Shown piece after piece: positions 26,259 through 34,593 of a stretch of DNA of 64,000 bases (the first letter of the stretch is position 1; each line of letters starts with the position of its first letter). A model generated the notes under the pieces. It saw only the letters and a program-made list of their open reading frames with translations, did not search any database and had not been told where the DNA came from. The position numbers and the translations under genes are program-made. The DNA lies in contig NZ_BAABGM010000003.1 of the NCBI RefSeq assembly GCF_039541575.1, forward strand, positions 124,001 through 188,000, given 5' to 3'. The DNA comes from Fodinibacter luteus (lineage in GTDB: Bacteria; Actinomycetota; Actinomycetes; Actinomycetales; Dermatophilaceae).

Positions 26259-27173
26259 ATGCTCGACCCACACCGACTCCGCGTCTTCCGGTCCGTCGTC
26301 GCGAGCGGCTCCGTCCAGGCCGCCGCGGACAACCTCGGCCTCACCTCGTCGGCCGTGAGCCAGCACCTGTCCGCCCTCCAGCGCGAGACCGGCCTCACCC
26401 TGTTCCACCGAGCCGGCCGGGGCATCGTGCCCACCGAGGCCGCGCTCGTCCTCGACGCCCGCACCGACGACGCCATGAGCCGGTGGGACCAGCTCGACCA
26501 GGTCGTCGCCGACCTGCGCGACGGCCGCTCGGGGCGGCTGTCGATCGGGTACTTCGCGTCCGCCGGCGCCGTGTGGATGCCCTCGCTCGTCCAGCGCCTC
26601 AGGAAGGAGTTCCCGGACCTCGTGCTCGACCTCGTGCTCACCGAGGTCGAGCAGCACGGCCCCGCCCCGGACATCGACCTCGTCATCGACCCGCCGGACC
26701 ACCCGTTGCCCGGCGGCTACCGGCGCACCGAGCTCACCGAGGACCCGTTCGTCGCGATCGTGCCGCGGGGGCACCACCTCGCCGAGCGGGGCTCGGTCGC
26801 CCTGGCCGAGCTGCGCGGCGAGACGTGGGTGAGCAACGACTATCCCCGCTCGGCCGGGCACCGGCTCGTCGTCGCCGCGTGCAGCGCGGCCGGCTTCCGG
26901 CCGCGCTTCACCGTGCAGGCCCAGGACCACCACACGGCGATCGGGTTCGTCGGGGCGGGCATCGGGGTGTCGGTCCTGCCGGGCCTGGCCGCCCGCAGCC
27001 TCCCCGCGACCGTCGTGCGGCTGACGCTCGAGGCCCCGGCGCCGGTGCGCCACCTCGCGGCGGTCGTCCGGGACCTCGGTGCACCCCACCCGGCGGCCGA
27101 GCGGGCGGTCGCTCTGCTCACCGACCTCATCCACCACCCGAGCGCCAGGATCCGTCGCGCCGTCCCGGGGTGA
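26259..27173 (+). CDS. LysR-family transcriptional regulator
   Basis: A 304-residue regulator: N-terminal winged HTH (RLRVFRSVVASGSVQAAADNLGLTSSAVSQHLSALQRETGLTLFHRAGRG) followed by the periplasmic-binding-like co-inducer domain (GRLSIGYFASAGAVWMPSL onward). The HTH matches LysR members well. The only divergent gene is a 55-residue ORF, so its target cannot be guessed from the neighbourhood. Confidence 0.93.
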   Translation: MLDPHRLRVFRSVVASGSVQAAADNLGLTSSAVSQHLSALQRETGLTLFHRAGRGIVPTEAALVLDARTDDAMSRWDQLDQVVADLRDGRSGRLSIGYFASAGAVWMPSLVQRLRKEFPDLVLDLVLTEVEQHGPAPDIDLVIDPPDHPLPGGYRRTELTEDPFVAIVPRGHHLAERGSVALAELRGETWVSNDYPRSAGHRLVVAACSAAGFRPRFTVQAQDHHTAIGFVGAGIGVSVLPGLAARSLPATVVRLTLEAPAPVRHLAAVVRDLGAPHPAAERAVALLTDLIHHPSARIRRAVPG

Positions 27174-27220
27174 CCCCGGAGCCGGGCGGCGAGCGAGGCA
27201 CCCCGACGCCCCAGCCCCCT

Positions 27221-27291
27221 GACCTCGTGCGACCTGTGCGCGGTTCCACCCACCTGCCCCTGCGAGAACCGCGTGTAAGCCGCACGAGGTC
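27221..27291. terminator. Nested inverted repeat between convergent genes
   Basis: GACCTCGTGCG (27221-27231) pairs perfectly with CGCACGAGGTC (27281-27291), and inside it CGCGGTT (27239-27245) pairs with AACCGCG (27267-27273). The 71-base structure lies between the LysR stop and the stop of the minus-strand sigma factor gene, so a two-way terminator is likely. Confidence 0.65.
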
Positions 27292-27340
27292 GGGTGAGGT
27301 GGGCGCCCGGCCGGTGGCACGGCATCCGGCGACCGCACGC

Positions 27341-28093
27341 CTACCGGTCGAGCCGGGCGGCGAGGTCGGGCGGCACGACCGAGTCGGGGTCGCGCAGGCG
27401 CCCGACCGCTGCGGACACCCCGACGATGCTCGCGTACAGCCCGGGGCACGTCGGGCACGCGGCGAGGTGCCCCTCGAGGAGCGCGCGCTCGCGTGGCTCG
27501 AGCTCGTCGTCGAGGTAGTCCCCGACGAGTGACCGGGCCTCCCAGCAGCGCATGGGCACTCCCTTCATGGCGCGCCGACGGTCGTCGTCGTCCGCGAGCA
27601 GGCTGACGAGCAGCGCCCGGCCGCGACGCAGCCGCTGCTTGGCGGCAGGCACCCCGATGCCGTGCACCGCCGCGATCTCGGCCGAGGTGAGCCCCTGCAT
27701 GTCGTGCAGGACGACCGCCGAGCGCAGGATGACGGGCACGTGGACGAGCGCGTCGCGCAGCCGGTCGCGGACCTCCGCCCGGGCCAGCACGACCTCGGGG
27801 TCGACGGTGTACGCGTCGTCGCGCCAGGCCGCCTCGACCCGGGCGAGCAGCTCCTCGTCCGGGGTGGGCTCGGGCGCGCGCCGCCGCACCGTGTCGAGGA
27901 AACGGCGGTGCATGATCCGGTGCAGCCAGGTCGCCGGCGAGCTGTCGCCGCGGAACGTGTCGCCCCGCGCGAGCGCCCGCTCGACCGTGTCCTGGACGAG
28001 GTCGTCCGCCGCGGCCGGGTCCCGGGTGAGGTGGACGGCATACCGGACGAGGCCCGGCAGCTCGGCGGCGAGGACATCCGGGTCGAGGGCCAT
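27341..28093 (-). CDS. ECF sigma factor fused to a zf-HC2 anti-sigma-like zinc finger
   Basis: A 250-residue protein joining two parts normally encoded separately. Residues about 1-172 are an ECF sigma factor: region 2 (YAVHLTRDPAAADDLVQDTVERAL, THR.FRGDSSPATWLHRIMHRRFLD) and region 4 (LRSAVVLHDMQGLTSAEIAAVHGIGVPAAKQRLRRGRALL). Residues about 181-225 are a zf-HC2 module with CWEARSLVGDYLDDELEP and HLAACPTC, the His-x3-Cys-x2-Cys zinc site of ZAS anti-sigmas. There is no membrane span. A self-inhibiting, redox- or metal-sensing sigma factor is inferred. The downstream finger could once have been its own gene. Confidence 0.88.
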   Translation of the reverse strand: MALDPDVLAAELPGLVRYAVHLTRDPAAADDLVQDTVERALARGDTFRGDSSPATWLHRIMHRRFLDTVRRRAPEPTPDEELLARVEAAWRDDAYTVDPEVVLARAEVRDRLRDALVHVPVILRSAVVLHDMQGLTSAEIAAVHGIGVPAAKQRLRRGRALLVSLLADDDDRRRAMKGVPMRCWEARSLVGDYLDDELEPRERALLEGHLAACPTCPGLYASIVGVSAAVGRLRDPDSVVPPDLAARLDR

Positions 28094-28124
28094 GCGTCGA
28101 CTGTAGGTCCGGCCGTCGCGCCGC

Positions 28125-28331
28125 TCAGCGACGGGCGGGGCACGTACTCAACCCGAGCACGCGGTAGAGCGGGCAGAACCCCGTGACGGCGGTGACGGCC
28201 AGCACGGCGGCCAGGACGAGCAGGAGGATCCCGGCGACGGTCGTGAAGCCGGCGACGAACGCGCCGACCACGGCGGCGAGGGCGAGCACGAGGCGGATCA
28301 CCTTGTCGGTGGAGCCGACGTTGGCGGTCAT
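28125..28331 (-). CDS. DUF2892 (YgaP-type) small membrane protein
   Basis: A 68-residue protein with two membrane helices (about 11-31 and 33-53) and the FCPLYRVLGLSTCP cysteine pair of the YgaP membrane module. In other bacteria this module is often joined to or beside rhodaneses and sulfur regulators. GGAG seven bases before the ATG at 28331. No ATACC-N6-GGTAT operator lies upstream, so membership of the persulfide regulon is not supported. It lies 31 bases upstream of the sigma factor gene and could be co-transcribed. Confidence 0.85.
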   Translation of the reverse strand: MTANVGSTDKVIRLVLALAAVVGAFVAGFTTVAGILLLVLAAVLAVTAVTGFCPLYRVLGLSTCPARR

Positions 28332-28445
28332 GGCTGGTCTCCTTCGGTGGGCGACCCCCGGTCGGGGCCGGTCACTCCTTGGACGCGCATCCCCCGCCGA
28401 GGGATACATCGCCCCGTGAACGAGCCCTCCCGGCGGACCGGCGGG

Positions 28446-31088
28446 TCACGGGGTGGTGACGCGGTCGCCGTCCGGTGCCACGGCACCTCGCCCGCCGGTG
28501 CTCGGCCCACGCGTCCCCGGGGCTGGGGCGGCGGATGCCGGGGACGCACCTCCCAGCGCCCCCGACCGGAGCCGCTCGGCGAGGCGGACCCCCTCGACGT
28601 CGAGGTCGGGCAGGACCCGGTCGAGCCACCTCGGGAGGTACCAGGCCCGGTCGCCGAGGAGGTGCATGAGCGCGGGGGTGAGCGTCATCCGCACGAGGAC
28701 GGCGTCGAGGAGCACCCCGACGGCGAGCCCGAAGCCCATCGGGCGCACCATCGCCAGGTGCGAGAAGGCGAAGCCGAGGAAGACCGACGTCATGATGACC
28801 GCCGCGGCCGTGACGACCTTGGCGCCGTGGACGAAGCCGCTGCGCACCGCGGTGCGGGCGTCCTCGCCGTGCGAGCGGGCCTCGTGCATGCCGGAGACGA
28901 GGAACATCTGGTAGTCCATCGCCAGGCCGAAGAGCACGCCGATGAGGATGATCGGCATGACCGAGAGCAGCGGCCCGGGTTGGTTGACGCCGAGGTAGTC
29001 GCCGAACCAGCCCCACTGGTGCACGGCGACGGTCGCGCCGAACGCGGCCGCGATCGACAGCAGGAAGCCACCGGTCGCGATGAGCGGGACGACGACCGAC
29101 CGGAACACGAGCACGAGGATGAGCAGCGAGAGCCCGACGACGACCGCGAGATAGCCCGGCAGGGCGGCCGCGAGCCGTTCGGAGACCTCGATGTTCGCGA
29201 CCGTCTGGCCGGTGAACCCGAGCTGGATGCCGTCGTGGCGCTCGAGCCGGCTTGCCGCGAGCTGGACGCGGTGGAAGGTCTCGGCGGTCTCGGGGTCGGC
29301 CGGTCCGGTCGTCGGCACGACCTGGAAGGCGAGGGTGGCCCGGTCGGGGCTCACCCCGAAGGGCACGACGCTGCGCACCCCCTCGACGTCCTTGAGGTCG
29401 GTCGCGATGCGGGCCTGCGCGTCGAGCAGGGAGGCGTCGTCGGTGGGGCGCTGCTCCTCGGGCAGCGTCGTCACGGCGACGATCGGCCCGTTGACGCCGG
29501 GTCCGAACTGCTCGCCGACCGTCCTGTACGTCGCGTAGGCGCTGGAGCCGCTCGGCTCGCTGCCGCCGTCCGGGAGGCCGAGCTGGATCTGCGTCGCCGG
29601 GATCGCCAGCACGCCGAGCACCCCGACGACGGCCAGCACGGTGAGCCACGGGTGGGTCGTCACGAGCCGGACGTACCACCCGCCGTGCTCCTCGTCGCGC
29701 CCGTCGTCGGCGACCTCACGGCTCGCGGCGTCACCCGGGGTGGCGAACCCGGCGACGTTCCAGGCCCGACGCGAGACGACGCGCACACCCATGAGCCGCA
29801 GGACCGCAGGGCTCACGGTGACCGCGACGAGGACCGTGACGAAGACGGTGGCGGCCGCGACGAGACCCATCTCGGCGAGGATCGGCAGGCCGGACAGCAC
29901 GAGCGCGGTGAGCGCGATGACGACCGTGGCGCCGGCGAACACGACGGCGCTGCCGGCCGTGCCGACGGCGCGGGCGATCGACTCGACGAGCTCCTGGCCG
30001 TGGAGCAGCGAGGCCCGGTGCTTGTTGACGATGAAGAGGGAGTAGTCGATGCCGACCGCGAGCCCGAGCATGAGTGCCAGGGCAGGGGTCATCTGGTTGA
30101 GCTCGGTGAACGCCGTGAAGGCCATGGCGCCACCGAGGCCCACGCCGACGCCGAGGAGGGCGACGAGCAGGGGGAGCCCCGCGGCGACGAGGCTGCCGAG
30201 CACGACGACGAGGACGATGAGGGCGACGGTCAGGCCGATGACCTCACCGGGGCCGACGAGGGCGGTGTCCTGGGTGATCTCGACGCTGTACGTCGCGGTG
30301 ACGCCGGCGGCGGCGAGGGCGGCTGCGGCGCGCTCCGGGATGAGGGCGCGGTCCTCGACGGAGACCGCCTGGGCGTCGACGTCGAACTGCACCTGGGCGA
30401 CGGCGGTGCGGCCGTCCTCGCTGACCAGTCGGGTGCCCTCGGTGGCGCGGTTGACCGCCGCCCCGTCCTCGTACTGCGCGCGCCCGGCGGCGAGCTCGGC
30501 CTCGCCCCTGGCCAGCTCGGCCCTGGCGGCCTCGATCTTCGGTCGCCCGGCCTCGATCTGCGCGCGCGCGGCGGAGATGGCCGGGTCGTCCGGGTTGTTC
30601 TCCACGAGCAGGTCGAGGAACCACTCTCCCGAGCTCAGCTGACCCTCGGCGTCGCGGAGCTGGGCGCGGCCCTCGTCGAGGGTCGCCCGGCCCTCCTCGA
30701 GACGGGCCCGGGCGTCGGCGAGCTGCTCTGCGCCGGCGTCGAGCTCGTCCTGGGCCTGGAACGGGTTGATGACCCGCTTGACGCCGGGCACGTCGGTCCA
30801 CGTCGCGAAGACCTCCTCGACCTGGGCCCGCTGCGCCTCGGTGAAGGGCACGTCGTCGCTCGTCAGGACCACCGTCCCGAAGCCGCCCGAGGCCTCGGGG
30901 ATCTCCTCGCCCAGCTGCTGGCGCACCGTCTCGAACTCCGCTCCGGGGATGGTGAACCCGTTCCCGAGCGGCGTGCTCACGGTGGCGGCGAGGACGCCGA
31001 CCCCGGTGAGCAGGACGAGCCAGGTCGCGAGGGTGCGCCACGCGTGCGTCGCGCACCAGCGGCCGAGGCGGTAGAGGACTGTGGACAT
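28446..31088 (-). CDS. MMPL/RND-family membrane transporter
   Basis: An 880-residue transporter with a duplicated RND layout: one N-terminal span, a large extracytoplasmic loop with coiled-coil-like Glu/Arg/Ala heptads (about 110-220), a bundle of five spans (about 280-440), a second loop and a second bundle (about 680-830). Conserved GLAVGIDYSLFIVNKHR and GLAMDYQMFLVSGMHEAR carry the Asp-Tyr pairs of MMPL proton relays. AAGGA six bases before the ATG at 31088. Substrate unknown; lipid or drug export is usual. It follows a TetR gene on the same strand that probably controls it. Confidence 0.93.
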   Translation of the reverse strand: MSTVLYRLGRWCATHAWRTLATWLVLLTGVGVLAATVSTPLGNGFTIPGAEFETVRQQLGEEIPEASGGFGTVVLTSDDVPFTEAQRAQVEEVFATWTDVPGVKRVINPFQAQDELDAGAEQLADARARLEEGRATLDEGRAQLRDAEGQLSSGEWFLDLLVENNPDDPAISAARAQIEAGRPKIEAARAELARGEAELAAGRAQYEDGAAVNRATEGTRLVSEDGRTAVAQVQFDVDAQAVSVEDRALIPERAAAALAAAGVTATYSVEITQDTALVGPGEVIGLTVALIVLVVVLGSLVAAGLPLLVALLGVGVGLGGAMAFTAFTELNQMTPALALMLGLAVGIDYSLFIVNKHRASLLHGQELVESIARAVGTAGSAVVFAGATVVIALTALVLSGLPILAEMGLVAAATVFVTVLVAVTVSPAVLRLMGVRVVSRRAWNVAGFATPGDAASREVADDGRDEEHGGWYVRLVTTHPWLTVLAVVGVLGVLAIPATQIQLGLPDGGSEPSGSSAYATYRTVGEQFGPGVNGPIVAVTTLPEEQRPTDDASLLDAQARIATDLKDVEGVRSVVPFGVSPDRATLAFQVVPTTGPADPETAETFHRVQLAASRLERHDGIQLGFTGQTVANIEVSERLAAALPGYLAVVVGLSLLILVLVFRSVVVPLIATGGFLLSIAAAFGATVAVHQWGWFGDYLGVNQPGPLLSVMPIILIGVLFGLAMDYQMFLVSGMHEARSHGEDARTAVRSGFVHGAKVVTAAAVIMTSVFLGFAFSHLAMVRPMGFGLAVGVLLDAVLVRMTLTPALMHLLGDRAWYLPRWLDRVLPDLDVEGVRLAERLRSGALGGASPASAAPAPGTRGPSTGGRGAVAPDGDRVTTP

Positions 31089-31194
31089 GGGGTCCTTCTC
31101 GGTGCGGGGCGGGGCGGGGCGGGCCGCGGGCGGGTTCGAGGGCGGGAGGCGGGTTCGGGGCGGGAGGGCGAGGTCTGGGGCGGGTGGCCGCGGG
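31089..31194 (+). other. G-rich spacer with potential G-quadruplex
   Basis: The plus strand contains GGGGCGGGGCGGGGCGGG near 31106-31123 and further GGGCGGG runs to about 31160. This satisfies the four-G-tract rule for a quadruplex on the non-template side of the TetR-to-MMPL transcript. No gene is seen in these 106 bases. Confidence 0.5.
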
Positions 31195-31830
31195 TCAGGG
31201 ACGGCCGGAGTCGAGGCCGGTCCGGAGGTGGCCGAGGGTGACGGCGAGGGCGGCGCGCAGCGAGGGGTGGTCGGCCGCGCCGCCGTCCCGCGCCCCACGG
31301 GCCCAGACCCGGAAGGCCGCCTCGGCGGCCCCGACGAGCGTCGAGGCGTACGTGGCGACGAACAGGTCGCCGGACCCGGGCGGCAGGCGCTGGCGCAGCC
31401 AGTCCTCGAGCCAGTCGAGCCACGCGTGCACCTCGACGAGGATGAGCCCGCGGGCGTGCGGGGAGGACTCGCCGGCGGCGGCGATCACGGCGATGCGCTC
31501 GACGAGCTCGACGTCGCCGGGGTCGCTCACGACCGCGAGCGCGCTGTCGAGCACGTCCTCGCCGGCCGGGCGGGCCTCGAGGCGCTCGCCGACGGAGACG
31601 AAGAACTCCGCGATGCTCGCCGTGAGGACCGACTCGACGGACGGGAAGTAGTTGAAGAACGTGCGCCGCGAGACGCCGGCGCGGTCGGCGACGGCCTCCG
31701 CGGTCACGGCGTCGAACCCGACGTCGCGCACGAGGGAGTAGGCGGCACCGGCGAGCATGCTGTGGGTCTCGGCGCGCTTGCGGCTGCGCAGCGAGCACCC
31801 GTCGGACGGGAGGGGACTGCGCGCGGCCAC
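31195..31830 (-). CDS. TetR-family regulator
   Basis: A 211-residue repressor: HTH DAVTAEAVADRAGVSRRTFFNYFPSVESVL (about 37-66) and a helical ligand domain ending LAVTLGHLRTGLDSGRP. A GTG at 31830 begins VAARSPLPSDGCSLRSRKRAETHSM; a shorter start at the later ATG is possible but would clip the basic pre-HTH arm. It precedes the MMPL gene by about 106 bases, and tandem palindromes lie immediately upstream, so autoregulation together with MMPL control is likely. Confidence 0.9.
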   Translation of the reverse strand: MAARSPLPSDGCSLRSRKRAETHSMLAGAAYSLVRDVGFDAVTAEAVADRAGVSRRTFFNYFPSVESVLTASIAEFFVSVGERLEARPAGEDVLDSALAVVSDPGDVELVERIAVIAAAGESSPHARGLILVEVHAWLDWLEDWLRQRLPPGSGDLFVATYASTLVGAAEAAFRVWARGARDGGAADHPSLRAALAVTLGHLRTGLDSGRP

Positions 31831-31851
31831 CCGTCCACGGTAGGTCGCACC

Positions 31852-31883
31852 TGCACGGGCGTGCAAATCTGCACAGGGATGCA
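31852..31883. promoter_or_regulatory. Tandem TGCA-N6-TGCA operators
   Basis: TGCACGGGCGTGCA (31852-31865, a perfect 5-bp-arm palindrome) and TGCACAGGGATGCA (31870-31883) lie 18 bases apart between the divergent TetR and class V aminotransferase starts. Two equally spaced sites fit cooperative TetR dimer binding and may govern both genes. Confidence 0.6.
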
Positions 31884-31923
31884 CCCGCAACCTTCGACGG
31901 TCGGTGCGTGAGACCCTGAGCCC

Positions 31924-33639
31924 ATGGCTGAGCGCACGACACCGGGGCCGCGCGAGGAGGCGCTGCTGCGCCGCATCCGCGAGTCCGTCATCGGCGAGGA
32001 CCACGTCATGACCACCCCCTACGGACGGCGACGGGTCACGTACGCCGACTACACGGCATCCGGTCGGGCCCTGACCTTCATCGAGGACTTCATCCGCGAC
32101 GAGGTGCTGCCCGGCTACGCCAACACCCACACCGAGTCGAGCGGCACCGGGCTGCAGACGACGCGGCTGCGCGAGGACGCCCGGCGGATCATCCGCGATG
32201 CCGTGCACGGCGACGACGAGACCGTGGTCGTCTTCGCCGGGTCGGGGTGCACGGGGGCCATCGACAAGCTCATCGGCGTGCTCGGGCTGCGCATCCCGTC
32301 GGCGCTCGAGGACCGGTGGCACCTGTCCGACCGGATCCCGGCCGAGCAGCGGCCGGTCGTCTTCATCGGCCCCTACGAGCACCACTCGAACGAGATCCCG
32401 TGGCGCGAGTCGATCGCCGACGTCGTGACGATCCGCGAGGACGCCGACGGCGGGGTGTGCCAGGACGACCTGCGGCGCCGGCTCGAGGAGTACGCCGAGC
32501 GGCCGCTGCGGATCGGCTCGTTCAGCGCCGCGTCGAACGTCACCGGCATCGTCTCCGACACCCACGGCGTCTCGGCCCTGCTCCACGAGCACGGCGCGCT
32601 CGCGTTCTGGGACTTCGCGGCGGCGGCGCCCTACGTCGACATCGAGATGGCGGCGCCCGAGGACGGTGACCCGCTGGCCTACAAGGACGCGATCTTCCTC
32701 TCGCCGCACAAGTTCATCGGCGGCCCGGCGACCCCCGGCGTGCTCGTCGCCCGGCGCGAGCTGTTCACCAACCGGGTGCCGGTCGTGCCGGGCGGGGGCA
32801 CGGTGGCGTACGTCAACCCCGAGGACCACGCCTACGTCACCGACCCGGCCCACCGCGAGGAGGGTGGCACCCCGGCGATCATCGAGGCCGTCCGGGCGGG
32901 GCTCGTCTTCCAGCTCAAGGAGGCGGTCGGCGTCGAGACGATCCGGGCGCACGAGGAGCGGCTGCTCTCGCGGGCCGTCGCGGCGTGGCGCGAGGAGCCG
33001 GCGATCGAGGTGCTCGGCAACCTCGAGGCGCCGCGGCTGTCGATCGTCTCGTTCGTCGTCCGCGCCCCCTCGGGCCACTGGCTGCACCACAACTTCGTCG
33101 TCGCCGTGCTCAACGACCTCTTCGGCGTCCAGTCCCGCGGTGGGTGCTCGTGCGCCGGGCCCTACGGCCACCGGCTGCTCGGCATCGACCTCGAGCGCAG
33201 CCACGAGTTCGAGCGCGAGATCACCGGCGGGTGCGAGGGCATCAAGCCCGGCTGGGTGCGGGTCAACTTCAACTACTTCATCTCCGACACCGTCGCCGAC
33301 TACGTCATCGAGGCCGTGCGGCTCGTCGCCCGCGACGGGTGGCGGCTGCTCGGCGACTACGTGTTCGACCCGCTGACCGGGCGCTGGCGCCACCGCGACG
33401 GGGTCGTCGAGCCGCCGATCCGCCTCGACGACGTCCACTACGCCGACGACGGCTCGATGGTCGTCCCGCGGGCTGACGCGCGTGGCGGTGAGGAGCTGCT
33501 CGCCGAGCACCTGCGCGACGGCGCGGCGATCCTCGCCGCCGCGACCCCGCCCGACCTGGGCTCGCACGCGGCCGGGCTGTCGGCGGACTTCGAGCACCTG
33601 CGGTGGTTCGACCTGCCGACCGGCGCACTGGGGTCGTGA
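31924..33639 (+). CDS. Class V PLP-dependent aminotransferase/cysteine-desulfurase-like enzyme
   Basis: A 571-residue fold-type I enzyme, about 170 residues longer than SufS. The Schiff-base Lys is in LSPHKFIGGPATPG. The substrate loop is rich in cysteine, SRGGCSCAGPYGH, where desulfurases keep their persulfide Cys. Entry motifs YADYTASGR and ASNVTGIVSDT fit the class V family. The extra C-terminal part (about 480-571) is not recognised. Divergent from the TetR gene; its stop overlaps the next acetyltransferase start (GTGA). Desulfurase activity is possible but not proven by context; no Fe-S assembly genes adjoin. Confidence 0.85.
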   Translation: MAERTTPGPREEALLRRIRESVIGEDHVMTTPYGRRRVTYADYTASGRALTFIEDFIRDEVLPGYANTHTESSGTGLQTTRLREDARRIIRDAVHGDDETVVVFAGSGCTGAIDKLIGVLGLRIPSALEDRWHLSDRIPAEQRPVVFIGPYEHHSNEIPWRESIADVVTIREDADGGVCQDDLRRRLEEYAERPLRIGSFSAASNVTGIVSDTHGVSALLHEHGALAFWDFAAAAPYVDIEMAAPEDGDPLAYKDAIFLSPHKFIGGPATPGVLVARRELFTNRVPVVPGGGTVAYVNPEDHAYVTDPAHREEGGTPAIIEAVRAGLVFQLKEAVGVETIRAHEERLLSRAVAAWREEPAIEVLGNLEAPRLSIVSFVVRAPSGHWLHHNFVVAVLNDLFGVQSRGGCSCAGPYGHRLLGIDLERSHEFEREITGGCEGIKPGWVRVNFNYFISDTVADYVIEAVRLVARDGWRLLGDYVFDPLTGRWRHRDGVVEPPIRLDDVHYADDGSMVVPRADARGGEELLAEHLRDGAAILAAATPPDLGSHAAGLSADFEHLRWFDLPTGALGS

Positions 33640-34472
33640 CGGCCGGGGTGGGTGCCGGAAGCGGGTCGGATGCCGTGAGCGGTGGCGGGAGCAGGCCGGA
33701 TGCCGGGAGCAGGCCGGATGCCGGGAGCGGTGGCGGAAGCGGGTCGGATGCCGGGAGCGGTGGCGGCACCCGGCATCCGGTGCTGCCGGTCGGCGACCCG
33801 GTGCCCGACTGGCAGGCGCGTCCCTGGCCGTCGGGAGCCACGCTGCGCGGCCGGACCGCGGTGCTCGAGCCGTTGCACGCCCGGCACGTCGAGGACCTGA
33901 CCGCGGCGTGGGCCGGCACCGACGACGCGCACTGGACCTACCTGCCGATGGAGCGGCCGGACGGTCGGGCCGCGGTGGGGGACGTCGTCGCGGCAATGGT
34001 CGAGGACCCCGGCACGGTCGCGTACGCGGTGATCGTCTCGGGCCGCGCCTGCGGCGTCCTGTCGCTCATGCGGATCGACCCGGACCACGGCGTGGTCGAG
34101 GTGGGCGCCGTCGTCTTCGGCACCCCGCTCGTGAGGACGATCGCGTCGACGGAGGCGCACCGGCTCGTGCTGGGCCACGTGTTCGACGACCTCGGCTACC
34201 GGCGTGTGGAGTGGAAGTGCGACGCGCTCAACGCCCCGTCGCGGGCGGCGGCACTGCGGCTCGGCTACACGTTCGAGGGCGTCTTCCGGCAGGCGGTCGT
34301 CACCAAGGGGCGCAACCGTGACACGGCGTGGTTCTCGGTGGTCGACGTCGAGTGGCCGCGGGTGCGGGCCCGGCTGGATGCCTGGCTCGACCCGGCGAAC
34401 GTCGACGCCGCGGGCCGTCAGCGCCGGCCGCTCGGCGAGATGCCGCGAACCCTGGCCGAGCCACGCCCGTGA
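33636..34472 (+). CDS. GNAT acetyltransferase (RimJ/RimL type) with repetitive N-terminal linker
   Basis: A 278-residue protein. From about residue 60 it is a RimJ/RimL-type N-acetyltransferase (LEPLHARHVEDLTAAW, GVLSLMRIDPDHGVVEVGAVVF, HVFDDLGYRRVEWKCDALNAPSRAAALRLGYTFEGVFRQ). Residues about 6-50 are a Gly/Ser/Asp/Arg low-complexity linker encoded by a DNA repeat. The GTG at 33636 overlaps the upstream stop; an alternative GTG at 33780 would exclude the linker altogether. Substrate (protein N-terminus or small amine) unknown. Confidence 0.85.
   Translation: MTAGVGAGSGSDAVSGGGSRPDAGSRPDAGSGGGSGSDAGSGGGTRHPVLPVGDPVPDWQARPWPSGATLRGRTAVLEPLHARHVEDLTAAWAGTDDAHWTYLPMERPDGRAAVGDVVAAMVEDPGTVAYAVIVSGRACGVLSLMRIDPDHGVVEVGAVVFGTPLVRTIASTEAHRLVLGHVFDDLGYRRVEWKCDALNAPSRAAALRLGYTFEGVFRQAVVTKGRNRDTAWFSVVDVEWPRVRARLDAWLDPANVDAAGRQRRPLGEMPRTLAEPRP
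33664..33780. repeat. GGATGCCG-centred tandem repeats in the acetyltransferase 5' end
   Basis: Four direct copies of a unit containing CGGATGCCG and GGGAGC, spaced 30, 18 and 30 bases (GGATGCCG at 33668, 33698, 33716, 33746), closed by an inverted CGGCATCC at 33771. It reads through in frame as Gly/Ser/Asp-rich linker if the upstream start is used. Confidence 0.8.
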
Positions 34473-34531
34473 CAAGGACCGGGCGAATCCGAGATGCCGC
34501 GAACCCTGGCCGAGCCACGCCCGGGACAAGG
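34437..34531. repeat. 54-bp tandem duplication at the acetyltransferase 3' end
   Basis: About 41 bases beginning GAGATGCCGCGAACCCTGGC at 34437 recur at 34491 with one or two changes. The first copy encodes the last residues (EMPRTLAEPRP) and stop; the second copy lies beyond the stop, directly before the terminator. Confidence 0.85.
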
Positions 34532-34575
34532 GTCGGGGGAACCGGGGTGATGACCCCGGTTACCCCGACCCTTGT
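34526..34575. terminator. Long bidirectional terminator
   Basis: ACAAGGGTCGGGG pairs with CCCCGACCCTTGT and inside it AACCGGGG pairs with CCCCGGTT, with a six-base loop and one mismatch: about 21 paired bases in 50. It separates the plus-strand acetyltransferase from the minus-strand NYN gene (stop at 34594). Confidence 0.87.
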
Positions 34576-34593
34576 CGCCGAGGGCGCTCTGCA

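Noticed and set aside
28380..28410. Possible CstR-type operator upstream of the DUF2892 gene (ATCCC-N7-GGGAT)
   Set aside because: Sequence and spacing differ from the six true sites (ATACC-N6-GGTAT), so regulon membership is not claimed.
31089..31194. Riboswitch or structured RNA leader for the MMPL gene
   Set aside because: Only G-rich simple sequence is visible; no conserved fold could be recognised.
28347..31241. 964-codon plus-strand open frame
   Set aside because: Antisense to the MMPL transporter, highly charged low-complexity translation, no recognisable motif.
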